From the NCBI RefSeq assembly GCF_052076105.1, contig NZ_CP197245.1, positions 5,146,001 through 5,210,000 on the forward strand: 64,000 nt of DNA, written 5' to 3'. A program made the translations under genes and the position numbers. Of this stretch, positions 52,534 to 61,150 are shown piece by piece (the stretch's first letter is position 1; each line of letters begins with the position of its first letter). The notes below the pieces were generated by a model. That model did not search any database and was not told the origin of the DNA. It saw only the letters and a program-made list of their open reading frames with translations. Source of the DNA: Tardiphaga sp052076105. GTDB taxonomy: Bacteria; Pseudomonadota; Alphaproteobacteria; Rhizobiales; Xanthobacteraceae.

Positions 52534-54084
52534 ATGATCCGTTCCATCCTGACCGTTTCCACGGGCACTTTGGCGTCGCGGTTGCTGGGCTTTGCCCGCG
52601 ACGCGATGGTCGCCGCGCTGCTCGGAGCAGGCCCCATCGCGGATGCTTTTCTGGTCGCATTCCAGCTGGTCAACGTAATCCGGCGGCTGCTCACCGAGGG
52701 CGCGCTGAATGCGGCGCTCATTCCGGCCTGGCTGCGCATCCAGGCGACGCAGGGCGCCATCGCGGCCGCCGCTTTTGCAGGTCGTTTGCTCGGCACCATC
52801 AGTGTTGCGCTGATGGTCGCGACCATTCTGATCGGCTTTGCGATGCCGGTCGTGATCGCACTGCTTGCCCCGGGTTTCGTCGGACAGCCGACGCTGCAGC
52901 TCGCCGTCGACAATGCGCGATTGATGCTGCCCTATCTCGCCTTCGCCGGCCCCGTCACGGTCATGATGGGACTGCTGAATGCGCAGCACCGTTTCGCATT
53001 GACCGCATTTTCGCCACTGCTCTTCAACATCGCCCTGATCGCCGTCATGACCCTACTGCTGGTGTGGCGGCAAGAGCCGGACACTGCCGCTATGGCCATG
53101 GCGGCCACCGTCGGCATCGCCGGGCTACTGCAATTGCTGATGCTGATCTTGCGACAATCCGGCGGCAATCTTGCGGCGCCCTTGCGACTGTCGCTCGATA
53201 GCGAGATGCGCAGCTTCTTCCGCAAGGCACTGCCTGGCATGGTCGCCAATTCCGGGCCGCAGCTCCTCATCGTCACCGGCGCAATCATCGCATCGACGAC
53301 TCCGGCAGCCGTGTCGTGGCTGTATTTCGCAAATCGCCTGATTGAACTGCCGCTCGGCATCGTCGGTACGGCCATGGGCACGGTGCTGGTGCCCGCATTG
53401 ACGCGCGCCGTGCGATCAGACGATCACGCAGCCATCGCGCAGGCGGAATCGCGCGGGCTTGAACTCGCAGTCGGCCTTGCGCTACCTGCAACACTTGGGC
53501 TGATGGTCCTGAGCCATCTCATCGTGCAGCTCCTGTTCGAACACGGCGCGTTCAGCGCAACTGATACGATTTCGACTGCGAGTGCATTGATATGGCTGGC
53601 GCTGGGCTTGCCCGCTCAGGTGCTTGTGAAAGCCTTGTCGCCCGCCTTCTTCGCACGCGAGGACACGACGACGCCGCTGCTCGCTACACTTGTCGGCCTG
53701 ATCGTCGCAATCATTTCCGCACTGGTTTTGAATAGGCCATTCGGTGCGAGCGGCATCGCGGCGGCGATCGCTCTGGCGGCGTGGGGAAGCGCGACCTTTT
53801 TGATCGTCCGGAGCGCAGCAGCTTTCGGCTTCTCACTCGACAAGGGTGCGAAACGCCGGCTGCCGATCATCGTCCTGTCGTCGCTGACCATGGGCGGACT
53901 GCTATGGCTCGCGGCGCATATGGTCTTGCCCTGGACGGCGCAGGCCCACGGCCTCATGAGAGCGGGCTTGCTGGGTCTCCTGATCGCTTCCGGGCTGGCA
54001 ATCTACGCAGCACTGCTCACGCTCACCGGCGCAGTGCGCTGGGCCGAAGTCCGCGGCGCCCTCAGAAAGGCTCCTGCCATCTAG
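52534..54084 (+). CDS. murJ: Lipid II flippase MurJ (MviN)
   Basis: MATE-like flippase of 516 residues with about 14 helices that moves lipid II across the inner membrane for peptidoglycan synthesis. The N-terminus (SILTVSTGTLASRLLGFARDAMVAALLGAGPIADAFLVAFQ) carries the conserved SRLLGFARD and AFxVAF motifs, with RRLLTEGALNAALIPA after. ATG 52534 is preferred over an upstream ATG at 52456. Followed by trpS in the same direction, a known neighbour in Bradyrhizobium relatives. Confidence 0.93.
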   Translation: MIRSILTVSTGTLASRLLGFARDAMVAALLGAGPIADAFLVAFQLVNVIRRLLTEGALNAALIPAWLRIQATQGAIAAAAFAGRLLGTISVALMVATILIGFAMPVVIALLAPGFVGQPTLQLAVDNARLMLPYLAFAGPVTVMMGLLNAQHRFALTAFSPLLFNIALIAVMTLLLVWRQEPDTAAMAMAATVGIAGLLQLLMLILRQSGGNLAAPLRLSLDSEMRSFFRKALPGMVANSGPQLLIVTGAIIASTTPAAVSWLYFANRLIELPLGIVGTAMGTVLVPALTRAVRSDDHAAIAQAESRGLELAVGLALPATLGLMVLSHLIVQLLFEHGAFSATDTISTASALIWLALGLPAQVLVKALSPAFFAREDTTTPLLATLVGLIVAIISALVLNRPFGASGIAAAIALAAWGSATFLIVRSAAAFGFSLDKGAKRRLPIIVLSSLTMGGLLWLAAHMVLPWTAQAHGLMRAGLLGLLIASGLAIYAALLTLTGAVRWAEVRGALRKAPAI

Positions 54085-54177
54085 CCATGGTCACATTGGC
54101 AATGGACGCCGCCCGGCGCCTATGGCAAGTCACGCCCCTTGGCCCGCATTCCACCACGGGCGCGCAGGAACTTGGTT

Positions 54178-55230
54178 ATGGCTTTTACTCAACGGGTCTT
54201 TTCGGGCGTCCAGCCGACGGGCAATCTGCACCTCGGTAACTATCTCGGCGCGATCGTGAATTTCGTCAAACTGCAGGAGACGCATAACTGCCTCTACTGC
54301 GTGGTTGATATGCATGCCGTCACCGTGCCGATTTCCGTGTGGGGCGGCCCGGATGAATTGCGCCGTAACACGCGCGAAGTAACTGCGGCTTTCATCGCCT
54401 CGGGTATCGATCCAAAAAAGCAGATCATCTTCAACCAGAGCCAGGTGTCCGGCCATGCCGAGCTGGCTTGGATTTTCAATTGCGTCGCTCGCCTCGGCTG
54501 GCTGAACCGCATGACCCAGTTCAAGGAAAAGGCCGGCAAGGACCGCGAAAACGCGTCTGTGGGCCTCTATGACTATCCGGTGCTGATGGCCGCGGACATT
54601 CTGCTGTATCGCGCCACACACGTGCCGGTCGGCGAGGACCAGAAGCAGCATCTCGAACTGTGCCGCGACATCTCTCAGAAGTTCAACAACGACTTCTCGG
54701 AGTCCATTGCTGCACAGGGCCACGAGGGTCCCTACTTCCCGATGCCCGAGCCTGTCATCACCGGCCCAGCGACCCGGGTGATGAGCCTGCGCGATGGCAC
54801 CAAGAAGATGTCGAAGTCGGATGCCTCGGACAATTCGCGCATCAACCTTACGGATGATGCCGACACGATCGCGCAGAAGATCCGCAAGGCGAAGACCGAT
54901 CCGGAACCGTTGCCGTCGGAAGAGAAGGGCCTGGAGCCGCGTCCGGAAGCCGACAATCTCGTCGGCATCTATGCGGCCCTCTCCAACCGGTCGAAGGCTG
55001 ACATTCTCACGGAATTCGGCGGCGCACAGTTTTCCGGCTTCAAATCGAGCCTTGTCGATCTCGCTGTCGAAAAACTGTCACCAATCGCCGGTGAGATGAA
55101 GCGGCTAACAACATCCGATCTGGCCTATGTCGATCAGGTTCTGGCCGATGGCGGCGAACGCGCCGGAGTCATTGCCGCCGAAACCATCAAGTCCGTGAAG
55201 GACATCATGGGCTTCGTCCACAAGCGGTAG
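54178..55230 (+). CDS. trpS: Tryptophanyl-tRNA synthetase
   Basis: Class I aminoacyl-tRNA synthetase charging tRNA-Trp, 350 residues. The HIGH-like motif is in SGVQPTGNLHLGNYLGA and the KMSKS loop is KKMSKSD. The start at 54178 (MAFTQRVFSG) fits AGGA about 9 bases upstream; the GTG-led extension to 54139 lacks homology. It follows murJ by 93 bases and may share its transcript. Confidence 0.96.
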   Translation: MAFTQRVFSGVQPTGNLHLGNYLGAIVNFVKLQETHNCLYCVVDMHAVTVPISVWGGPDELRRNTREVTAAFIASGIDPKKQIIFNQSQVSGHAELAWIFNCVARLGWLNRMTQFKEKAGKDRENASVGLYDYPVLMAADILLYRATHVPVGEDQKQHLELCRDISQKFNNDFSESIAAQGHEGPYFPMPEPVITGPATRVMSLRDGTKKMSKSDASDNSRINLTDDADTIAQKIRKAKTDPEPLPSEEKGLEPRPEADNLVGIYAALSNRSKADILTEFGGAQFSGFKSSLVDLAVEKLSPIAGEMKRLTTSDLAYVDQVLADGGERAGVIAAETIKSVKDIMGFVHKR

Positions 55231-55387
55231 TTTCGCCGTCGTTTTCCCTTGTCTCCGCCACAATCGACGCGACGCAGATGCTCTCTGCGTCGCGCTTGTC
55301 GAACGCGGCTGCGCCGTGGCAGCATGACGTTATTGCCAAGCCGCTCACATTTTGGCGCACGATAAGCGCGACAGCATCGGGACATGC

Positions 55388-55882
55388 ATGAGCACCCAGC
55401 GACGTAGCTATGAAAGCGGCCACAAGCCGAAATGCCTCGTGGTCGTCGATGACAGCGAGGAATGGGACCGCGCGGTGTATTATGCCAGCCGCTGGGCCAT
55501 CCGCGTCGGCGGTGGCGTGGTGATGCTACGCATCATCGAGACCGAAGATCGCAACCAGCAATGGCTGGGTGTCGCCGACATCATGCGCGCCGAAGCGGAA
55601 GAGGGCGCCAATGCCGCGCTGGACCGCGCCTCGGGCCGCGCCAATGGCATCGCGGCCATCACACCCGAACGCGTGATCCGCGAGGGCGATCCGACCGAGC
55701 AGATCCTCGACGTGATCGACAAGGACGTCGACATTTCCATGCTGGTGCTGGCCGCATCGGCTGGCGCGGAAGGCCCCGGCCCGATCGTCACCATGATGGC
55801 CAAGCTGGTCGGCTCGTTTCCGGTACCGGTCGTCATCGTGTCAGGCGCCCTGAGCGACCTCGACATCGACGCGCTGTCGTAG
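55388..55882 (+). CDS. Universal stress protein family member
   Basis: A 164-residue USP. The core pattern KCLVVVDDSEEWDRAVYYASRWA and the C-terminal MLVLAASAGAEGPGPIVTMMAKLVGSFPVPVVIV match the family, but the G-x2-G-x9-G(S/T) ATP loop is altered, so ATP binding is uncertain. Start: ATG 55388 (MSTQRRSYES); the TTG at 55352 is rejected. Monocistronic by position, between trpS and the Nfu gene. Confidence 0.85.
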   Translation: MSTQRRSYESGHKPKCLVVVDDSEEWDRAVYYASRWAIRVGGGVVMLRIIETEDRNQQWLGVADIMRAEAEEGANAALDRASGRANGIAAITPERVIREGDPTEQILDVIDKDVDISMLVLAASAGAEGPGPIVTMMAKLVGSFPVPVVIVSGALSDLDIDALS

Positions 55883-56018
55883 CCGCCCTTTCAGACGGCT
55901 AAGGGACTGCAAAATAGGCCGAATTCGGCGATTTCGCGCCTTGATCGTGCGTTTTTCGTCGCCATCTGCTAGGAGATACTCACGCGCCGGCCTTGAACCG
56001 GCGACGCAGGAGAGACCG

Positions 56019-56588
56019 ATGTTCATCCAGACCGAAGCTACCCCCAATCCCGCCACGCTGAAGTTCATTCCCGGCCGCGACGTGCTCGACAGCGGCACCA
56101 TGGAATTTACCTCCGCGGAAGCCGCCACGCGTTCGCCGCTGGCCGAAAAGCTGTTCGCCGTGAAGGGCGTCACCAGCGTGTTCTACGGCTCCGATTTCGT
56201 CACCGTGACCAAGGACGACAGCGACTGGCAGCACCTCAAGCCGGCAATCCTCGGCGCCATCATGGAGCATTACATGTCCGGCGCGCCGCTGATGGCCGAC
56301 GGCAGCGTGAGCGGCGACGTGATCTCCGACGACGAAGCCGAGTTCTTCAACGAGGCCGATGCCGAGACGGTCGATACGATCAAGGACCTGATCGAGACCC
56401 GCGTGCGCCCAGCCGTTGCCAATGATGGCGGCGACATCACTTTCCGCGGCTTCAAGGACGGTATCGTCTATCTGAACATGAAGGGCTCATGCGCCGGCTG
56501 CCCGTCATCAACGGCAACCCTGCAGCACGGCATCCAGAACCTGCTGAAGCACTTCGTGCCGGATGTGATCGAAGTCCGCCCGATGTAA
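56019..56588 (+). CDS. NifU-like (Nfu) iron-sulfur scaffold protein
   Basis: A 189-residue scaffold that carries Fe-S clusters to targets. The N-terminal Nfu_N domain starts MFIQTEATPNPATLKFIPG, and the C-terminal NifU domain has the cluster-binding CAGCPSS motif within NMKGSCAGCPSSTATLQHGI. This is the two-domain form common in alphaproteobacteria and eukaryotic NFU1. The start at 56019 follows CAGGAGAGACC. Ends just before a strong terminator. Confidence 0.95.
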   Translation: MFIQTEATPNPATLKFIPGRDVLDSGTMEFTSAEAATRSPLAEKLFAVKGVTSVFYGSDFVTVTKDDSDWQHLKPAILGAIMEHYMSGAPLMADGSVSGDVISDDEAEFFNEADAETVDTIKDLIETRVRPAVANDGGDITFRGFKDGIVYLNMKGSCAGCPSSTATLQHGIQNLLKHFVPDVIEVRPM

Positions 56589-56611
56589 TTTCGGTCGCTC
56601 CGCCATACATA

Positions 56612-56640
56612 AAAATGCCCGGGACAATCCCGGGCATTTT
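56612..56640. terminator. Bidirectional rho-independent terminator
   Basis: Perfect 13-base arms AAAATGCCCGGGA and TCCCGGGCATTTT with a CAA loop, flanked by A and T runs. It sits 23 bases after the Nfu stop and 22 bases from the stop of the converging chemoreceptor, so it ends both transcripts. Confidence 0.93.
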
Positions 56641-56662
56641 CGTTTCTGGAACCTGCCTTCGT

Positions 56663-58339
56663 TTAACGCCCGATGCTCGCAGCTTCCTCGGCCGCCCGCT
56701 GCATGCTCGACGACATCTCATTCGTCACCGTGCTCTGCTCCTCAACCGCAGCCGCTGTTGCAGTCACATATTCGCTGACATTCTGGATTTCCTGCTTGAT
56801 CGCGTTCAGCGCGTCGACCACATCGCCGGAAATCCCGTTCAGACTGCCGATTTCGCTAGCAATCTTGTCAGTCGCCTGCTTCGCCTGATTGGCAAGATTC
56901 TTCACCTCGGAGGCCACCACGGCGAAGCCGCGTCCGGCTTCACCCGCCCGGGCGGATTCGATCGTCGCGTTAAGCGCCAGCAGATTGATCTGTCCAGTAA
57001 TGTTGCCAATCAGCTCAACGATACCGCTCATGGCCTGCGCCGCTGTGTTCAGACGCCGCGCCTGCTCGTCGGCATGCTCGACCTTGCCCACCGCGGACAT
57101 CGCCGTGTCCCTCGACTTCATCATCGCCTCGGAAATCTCGCGAACCGAGGCGTTCAGTTCCTCAGCGCCGGCAGCGACCGACTCCATCATCGAACGAACC
57201 CGCTCGCTCTTCATGCGCGCGACTACCTGCGCCGTGGTATCGGTGGCGTATTTCACGACCTTGTAGGGCTTGCCGTTGAGATCGAAGATCGGATTGTAGG
57301 AAGCCTGAATCCAGACTTCCTTGCCGCCCTTGCCGACGCGCTTGTATTCGGCGGCCTGGTAATCGCCACGGCGCAACGACGCCCAGAATTCGCGGTATTC
57401 CGCACCGTCACGCTCGCCGGGCGCAACGAACATGCTGTGATGTTTGCCCTGAATCTCGGGCAACGCATAGCCGAGCACGGCAAGGAAGTTCTCATTCGCA
57501 TTCAGGACAGTGCCGTCCATATTGAATTCAATCACCGCCTGCGATTTTCCGATGGCCTCGATCTGACCCGAAAAATTCGCAGCCTTCAGCTTCTGCTCGG
57601 TGACGTCGGTGGCGAATTTCACGACCTTGATAGGCTTGCCGGCATCGTCAAAGATCGGATTGTAGGTTGCGAGAATCCAGACTTCCCTGCCACCCTTGCC
57701 AATGCGCTTGTATTCGGCTGCCTGATATTCGCCGCGGTTGAGGCTCGCCCAGAATTCGCGATAGGCCGCACTGTCACGCATCGAAGGCTCAACAAACATA
57801 CTGTGATGCTTGCCCTGGATTTCCGGCAAGGTGTAACCCAGCACATTGAGGAACAGGTCGTTGGCCGTGACGATCGTGCCATCGAGATCGAATTCGATCA
57901 ACGCCTGGGACCGACCGATTGCCGCGATCTTGCCTGCATCGTCGATGCTGCGTACTTTCATCGCCGTGGTATCCATCGCGAATTTGACGATTTTGAACGC
58001 CTTTCCATCCTTGTCGAGGATGGGATTGTAGGAGCCCTGGATCCAGACTTCCTTGCCCTTGCCCAGTCGCTTGAATTCGCCGGATTGATATTCGCCGCGA
58101 TTGAGCCTGGCCCAGAAAGCGCGGTAGTCCGCACTGTCTCGTACCTCCGGCGTCACGAACATACTGTGATTTTTGCCGATGATCTCTTCAGGTGTGTAAC
58201 CGAGCGCATCGAGAAAATTCTGATTCGCGCCGATGATGGTGCCGTCCTTCTTGAATTCGATCATCGCCTGCGATTTGTCGATTGCCCTGGCCAGGGCAAT
58301 TGCATCACGTGCCGCCTGAGTGCTCAACCACTGCAACAT
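56663..58339 (-). CDS. Cytosolic methyl-accepting chemotaxis protein with three tandem PAS domains
   Basis: A 558-residue chemoreceptor with no membrane helix or signal peptide, so it is probably cytosolic. Three PAS-PAC units of about 120 residues (near 20-140, 140-260 and 265-380) share FLxxLGYxxPEIxGKxHSMFV, YRxFWAxLxRGxYQ and KEVWIxxxYNPI. The signalling hairpin follows (LIGNITGQINLLALNATIESARAGEAGRGFAVVASEVKNLA). The PAS sensors probably bind haem, flavin or a small ligand; which one is not evident. Start: ATG 58339 (MLQWLSTQAARDA), preferred over 58402. Internal duplication is visible also at the DNA level. Confidence 0.92.
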   Translation of the reverse strand: MLQWLSTQAARDAIALARAIDKSQAMIEFKKDGTIIGANQNFLDALGYTPEEIIGKNHSMFVTPEVRDSADYRAFWARLNRGEYQSGEFKRLGKGKEVWIQGSYNPILDKDGKAFKIVKFAMDTTAMKVRSIDDAGKIAAIGRSQALIEFDLDGTIVTANDLFLNVLGYTLPEIQGKHHSMFVEPSMRDSAAYREFWASLNRGEYQAAEYKRIGKGGREVWILATYNPIFDDAGKPIKVVKFATDVTEQKLKAANFSGQIEAIGKSQAVIEFNMDGTVLNANENFLAVLGYALPEIQGKHHSMFVAPGERDGAEYREFWASLRRGDYQAAEYKRVGKGGKEVWIQASYNPIFDLNGKPYKVVKYATDTTAQVVARMKSERVRSMMESVAAGAEELNASVREISEAMMKSRDTAMSAVGKVEHADEQARRLNTAAQAMSGIVELIGNITGQINLLALNATIESARAGEAGRGFAVVASEVKNLANQAKQATDKIASEIGSLNGISGDVVDALNAIKQEIQNVSEYVTATAAAVEEQSTVTNEMSSSMQRAAEEAASIGR

Positions 58340-58654
58340 TGGACTGCCTTTTTGAATGAGATGGTCTTTGAAAAAAATTTGCTGGCTGGCCGGACGACTC
58401 AAATGAAGGCGCTTGCGTCTGCCTCTCGTCCCGCTCTGGCTGGTATTTTTTTCTCATCGATCCCCAAACAATTAGTTAAATTGAAACGTAACGCGACCGC
58501 CAAATATCTTTGCTCTAAAGTTAGTGCCGATGCACGCAAAGTCATTCCGTCCTCCCTTTCAGAAGGACACCGAATCATCGCCCCATTTGCCTGCACCCGA
58601 ATATTTTGCGAGTGGCATACGCAAATTCCTGCAAGCCATGATAACGTCTGGATT
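58340..58654. other. AT-richer divergent intergenic region (chemoreceptor/tsaB), 315 bases
   Basis: Lower in GC than the surroundings, with A and T runs near 58371 and 58446. An open frame continues through it from the right, but its predicted residues resemble no family, and tsaB has a clear start at 58655, so I read it as promoter DNA for both genes. No sigma-54 site (GG-N10-GC) was found where I looked, at 58611-58632. Confidence 0.6.
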
Positions 58655-59350
58655 ATGTTGATCCTTGCCATCGATACTGCCCTCGACGCCTGTGCCGCAG
58701 GCATCCTCGATACCCGTACCAGCAAGCTCATTGCGCATGAGTCCATACTCATGAAGCGCGGTCATGCCGAAGCGCTGATGCCATTGCTCGGGCGTGTCAT
58801 GGCGGATTCCGGCATTGCCTTCGCGGACCTCGACCGCATCGCCGTCACCACTGGACCGGGCAGCTTCACCGGACTGCGCGTTGGCCTGTCGGCAGCACGC
58901 GGCATCGGCCTCGCGGCCAGCAAGCCCGTGGTCGGCATCACCACACTGACGGCCTATGCGGCACCTGTGGTCAGCGAGAATATGGATGCGCCTGTCATCG
59001 CCGCCATCGATGCCCGGCATGACCATGTCTATTTCCAGGTCGTCAGCGGTAACGGTACCTCACTGGTGCGACCCGGGGTCGTTCCCATCGACGAGGCCAT
59101 CGAAGCCGCACAGTTCGGCGCGCCGCATCTGGTCGGCAATGCCGCAGAGATCGTTGCCGCGCGCTGGCCGTCCGATGCACCGGCGCCGCTGCGCGTCGAT
59201 ATGCAACCTGCACCCGAAATCTCATGGGTGGCATGGCTCGGCGCCGCGGTGAATCCGGAAACCGCGCTGCCGCGCCCGTATTATCTCCGCGCACCCGATG
59301 CCAAGCCGCAAAGCAGCCTGATGCAGCAGGCCGCACAAGCCGCATCATGA
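58655..59350 (+). CDS. tsaB: tRNA threonylcarbamoyladenosine biosynthesis protein TsaB
   Basis: Partner of TsaD in making t6A37 on tRNAs, 231 residues. ILAIDTALDACAAGILD, HAEALMPLLGRVMADSG and VTTGPGSFTGLRVGLSAARGIGLA are classic TsaB segments. The ATG at 58655 gives the family N-terminus MLILAIDTALDACA. The stop overlaps the rimI start (ATGATG). First gene of a tsaB-rimI-fur-HAD cluster. Confidence 0.95.
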   Translation: MLILAIDTALDACAAGILDTRTSKLIAHESILMKRGHAEALMPLLGRVMADSGIAFADLDRIAVTTGPGSFTGLRVGLSAARGIGLAASKPVVGITTLTAYAAPVVSENMDAPVIAAIDARHDHVYFQVVSGNGTSLVRPGVVPIDEAIEAAQFGAPHLVGNAAEIVAARWPSDAPAPLRVDMQPAPEISWVAWLGAAVNPETALPRPYYLRAPDAKPQSSLMQQAAQAAS

Positions 59351-59835
59351 TGCCGGACTGGTGGCTACGCCTGTTTGGCCACGGCAATGCCGTGGTCGAG
59401 CCCGCCACATTGCGCGACGCGCGACAGCTCGCGCAGTTGCATGCGGCCTCCTTCCATCGCGGCTGGGGTGCCGGGGAGTTCGAACAGATGCTGCGCGAAC
59501 AAAACACCCTCGTGCATCGGCTCAAACTGCGCGGCCGCCTCATCGGCTTTGCCGTCTCACGAATCGCCGCCGATGAAGCCGAGATTCTCTCCGTTGCGGT
59601 GTCGCCCGGTTATCGCGGCCGCGGCCTGTCGCGCGACCTGTTCCTCACCCATCTCGGTCATCTGGCCGGTCGCGGCGTCCGCACGGTGTTTCTCGAAGTA
59701 GAGGAAAACAATCAACCGGCGCGGCGGCTTTATGATCGAACCGGCTTCGCAGTCGCGGGACGCCGCGAACGCTACTACAAGGAAGCGGATGGAGCGGAAT
59801 TGAATGCGCTGGTGATGCGGCGCGACTTGTCCTGA
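59347..59835 (+). CDS. rimI: Ribosomal-protein-alanine N-acetyltransferase RimI-like (GNAT)
   Basis: GNAT acetyltransferase of 162 residues. SVAVSPGYRGRGLSRDLFLTHLGHLAGRGVRTVFLEVEENN carries the acetyl-CoA pyrophosphate loop (Q/R-x-x-G-x-G/A as YRGRGL) and a VEENNQPARRLYDRTGF stretch typical of RimI. It follows tsaB with ATG overlapping the tsaB stop, as in many bacteria. The longer frame to 59224 is rejected. The N-terminus (MMPDWWLRLFGHGNAVVEPATLRDA) differs from E. coli RimI. Confidence 0.9.
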   Translation: MMPDWWLRLFGHGNAVVEPATLRDARQLAQLHAASFHRGWGAGEFEQMLREQNTLVHRLKLRGRLIGFAVSRIAADEAEILSVAVSPGYRGRGLSRDLFLTHLGHLAGRGVRTVFLEVEENNQPARRLYDRTGFAVAGRRERYYKEADGAELNALVMRRDLS

Positions 59836-59877
59836 CGCCTGCGGAGTGGCAAAAGAAGCCACGATGGGATCCGGATC

Positions 59878-60330
59878 ATGACTGCACTGAAATCATCTGC
59901 GATGAAATCTGCTGGTATCGAGGCGCGCTGCGCCGCGACCGGCATGCGCATGACGGAACAGCGACGCGTGATTGCGCGCGTTCTGGCGGAAGCCGACGAT
60001 CATCCCGATGTCGAGGAACTGTATCGCCGCTGCGTTGCGGTGGATGACAAGATCTCGATCTCGACGGTGTATCGCACGGTAAAGCTGTTCGAGGACGCCG
60101 GCATCATCGAGCGTCACGATTTTCGCGAAGGCCGCGCGCGTTACGAGACGATGCGTGACAGCCATCACGATCATCTGATCAACTTGCGCGACGGGACCGT
60201 CATCGAATTCACATCTGAAGAGATCGAGAAATTGCAGGCTGAAGTCGCCGCGAAGCTCGGTTACAAGCTGGTTGATCACCGGCTGGAGCTGTACTGCGTA
60301 CCGCTCGATGAGGACAAAACCACCAAGTGA
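59878..60330 (+). CDS. fur: Fur-family metalloregulator (Fur/Mur)
   Basis: Iron- or manganese-responsive repressor, 150 residues. The N-terminal winged helix has RMTEQRRVIARVLAEADDHPDVEELYRR and ISISTVYRTVKLFEDAGII; the metal-binding HHDHLINLRDG follows. It lacks the C-terminal CxxC zinc motif of E. coli Fur, as in alphaproteobacterial Fur/Mur proteins, so manganese rather than iron sensing is plausible. The stop overlaps the next start (GTGA). Confidence 0.92.
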   Translation: MTALKSSAMKSAGIEARCAATGMRMTEQRRVIARVLAEADDHPDVEELYRRCVAVDDKISISTVYRTVKLFEDAGIIERHDFREGRARYETMRDSHHDHLINLRDGTVIEFTSEEIEKLQAEVAAKLGYKLVDHRLELYCVPLDEDKTTK

Positions 60331-61031
60331 GTTCAATTTCGTCGCGCTTCGATCTCGTCATCTTCGATTGTGACGGCGTGCTCGTCGACAGTGAGGCCCT
60401 CGCTTGTGTCGTCCATGCGGATGTTCTGACACAGTACGGCTATCCAATATCGGCTGCTCAGGTGCATGAGCGCTTCCTCGGCCGTTCCGCGCGCGAGGCA
60501 CGCCTCGAAGTCGAAAGCGAGCTTGGCCGCGTGCTGCCCGACGACTACACGGCGACGCTGCGCGCCACGATCGACGAGGTGTTCGGCGCGAAGTTGCAGC
60601 CGATCCCGCATATCGCCGAGACGCTCGCAATCCTGTCGCAGCCGGTCTGCGTGGCCTCCTCCGGCACGCCGACACGGATTCGCAGCAGCCTCACCACGAC
60701 CGGACTGCTCGACCGTTTCGATCCGCATCTGTTTTCCGCCCTGCAGGTCGAACGCGGCAAGCCGCAGCCCGATCTGTTCCTGTTTGCCGCGGCCCAGATG
60801 AATGCCGCACCCGGGCGCTGCGTGGTGATCGAGGACAGCATTCCCGGCGTTACAGCGGGCGTAGCCGCAGGGATGACCGTGTTTGGCTATCATGGCGGCG
60901 GCCACTGCGGCCCGGCCACAGCGGCAGCCCTGACGGCCGCCGGCGCCCATCTCGTTTTCGACGACATGCGGCAGCTTCCGGGTCTTGTGGCCAGGGGCGC
61001 ACTGGCTAGCGAACCTGCCGGGCTCTCCTAA
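60327..61031 (+). CDS. HAD-superfamily hydrolase (beta-phosphoglucomutase-like)
   Basis: A 234-residue haloacid-dehalogenase-type phosphatase or phosphomutase. Motif I is DCDGVLVDSE, motif II VASSGTPTR, motif III Lys in ERGKPQPD, motif IV VIEDSIPGVTAG. The small helical cap (about residues 20-85) marks subfamily IA like phosphoglucomutases and phosphoglycolate phosphatases. The start is a GTG that overlaps the fur stop by 4 bases, so it is probably co-translated with fur. Substrate unknown. Confidence 0.9.
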   Translation: MSSISSRFDLVIFDCDGVLVDSEALACVVHADVLTQYGYPISAAQVHERFLGRSAREARLEVESELGRVLPDDYTATLRATIDEVFGAKLQPIPHIAETLAILSQPVCVASSGTPTRIRSSLTTTGLLDRFDPHLFSALQVERGKPQPDLFLFAAAQMNAAPGRCVVIEDSIPGVTAGVAAGMTVFGYHGGGHCGPATAAALTAAGAHLVFDDMRQLPGLVARGALASEPAGLS

Positions 61032-61150
61032 CCCCTTGGACCACCTTATATTTTGTAGAAATGCTGGATTTTCCGGGCGTTAGCCTATAATTGAGCGCTG
61101 CGCAGCAAGCGCATTTCCAGCCCATTCAGGTTCCAAACCTTGCAGGTTCC

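Noticed and set aside
58611..58632. Possible sigma-54 promoter (TGGCAT...TGCA) before tsaB
   Set aside because: The GG and GC doublets are 15 bases apart instead of 10.
56489..59350. A 953-codon open frame on the plus strand
   Set aside because: It runs antisense through the chemoreceptor gene and only its last 231 codons, starting at 58655, are a real gene (tsaB). The rest reads as the complement of PAS and signalling domains.
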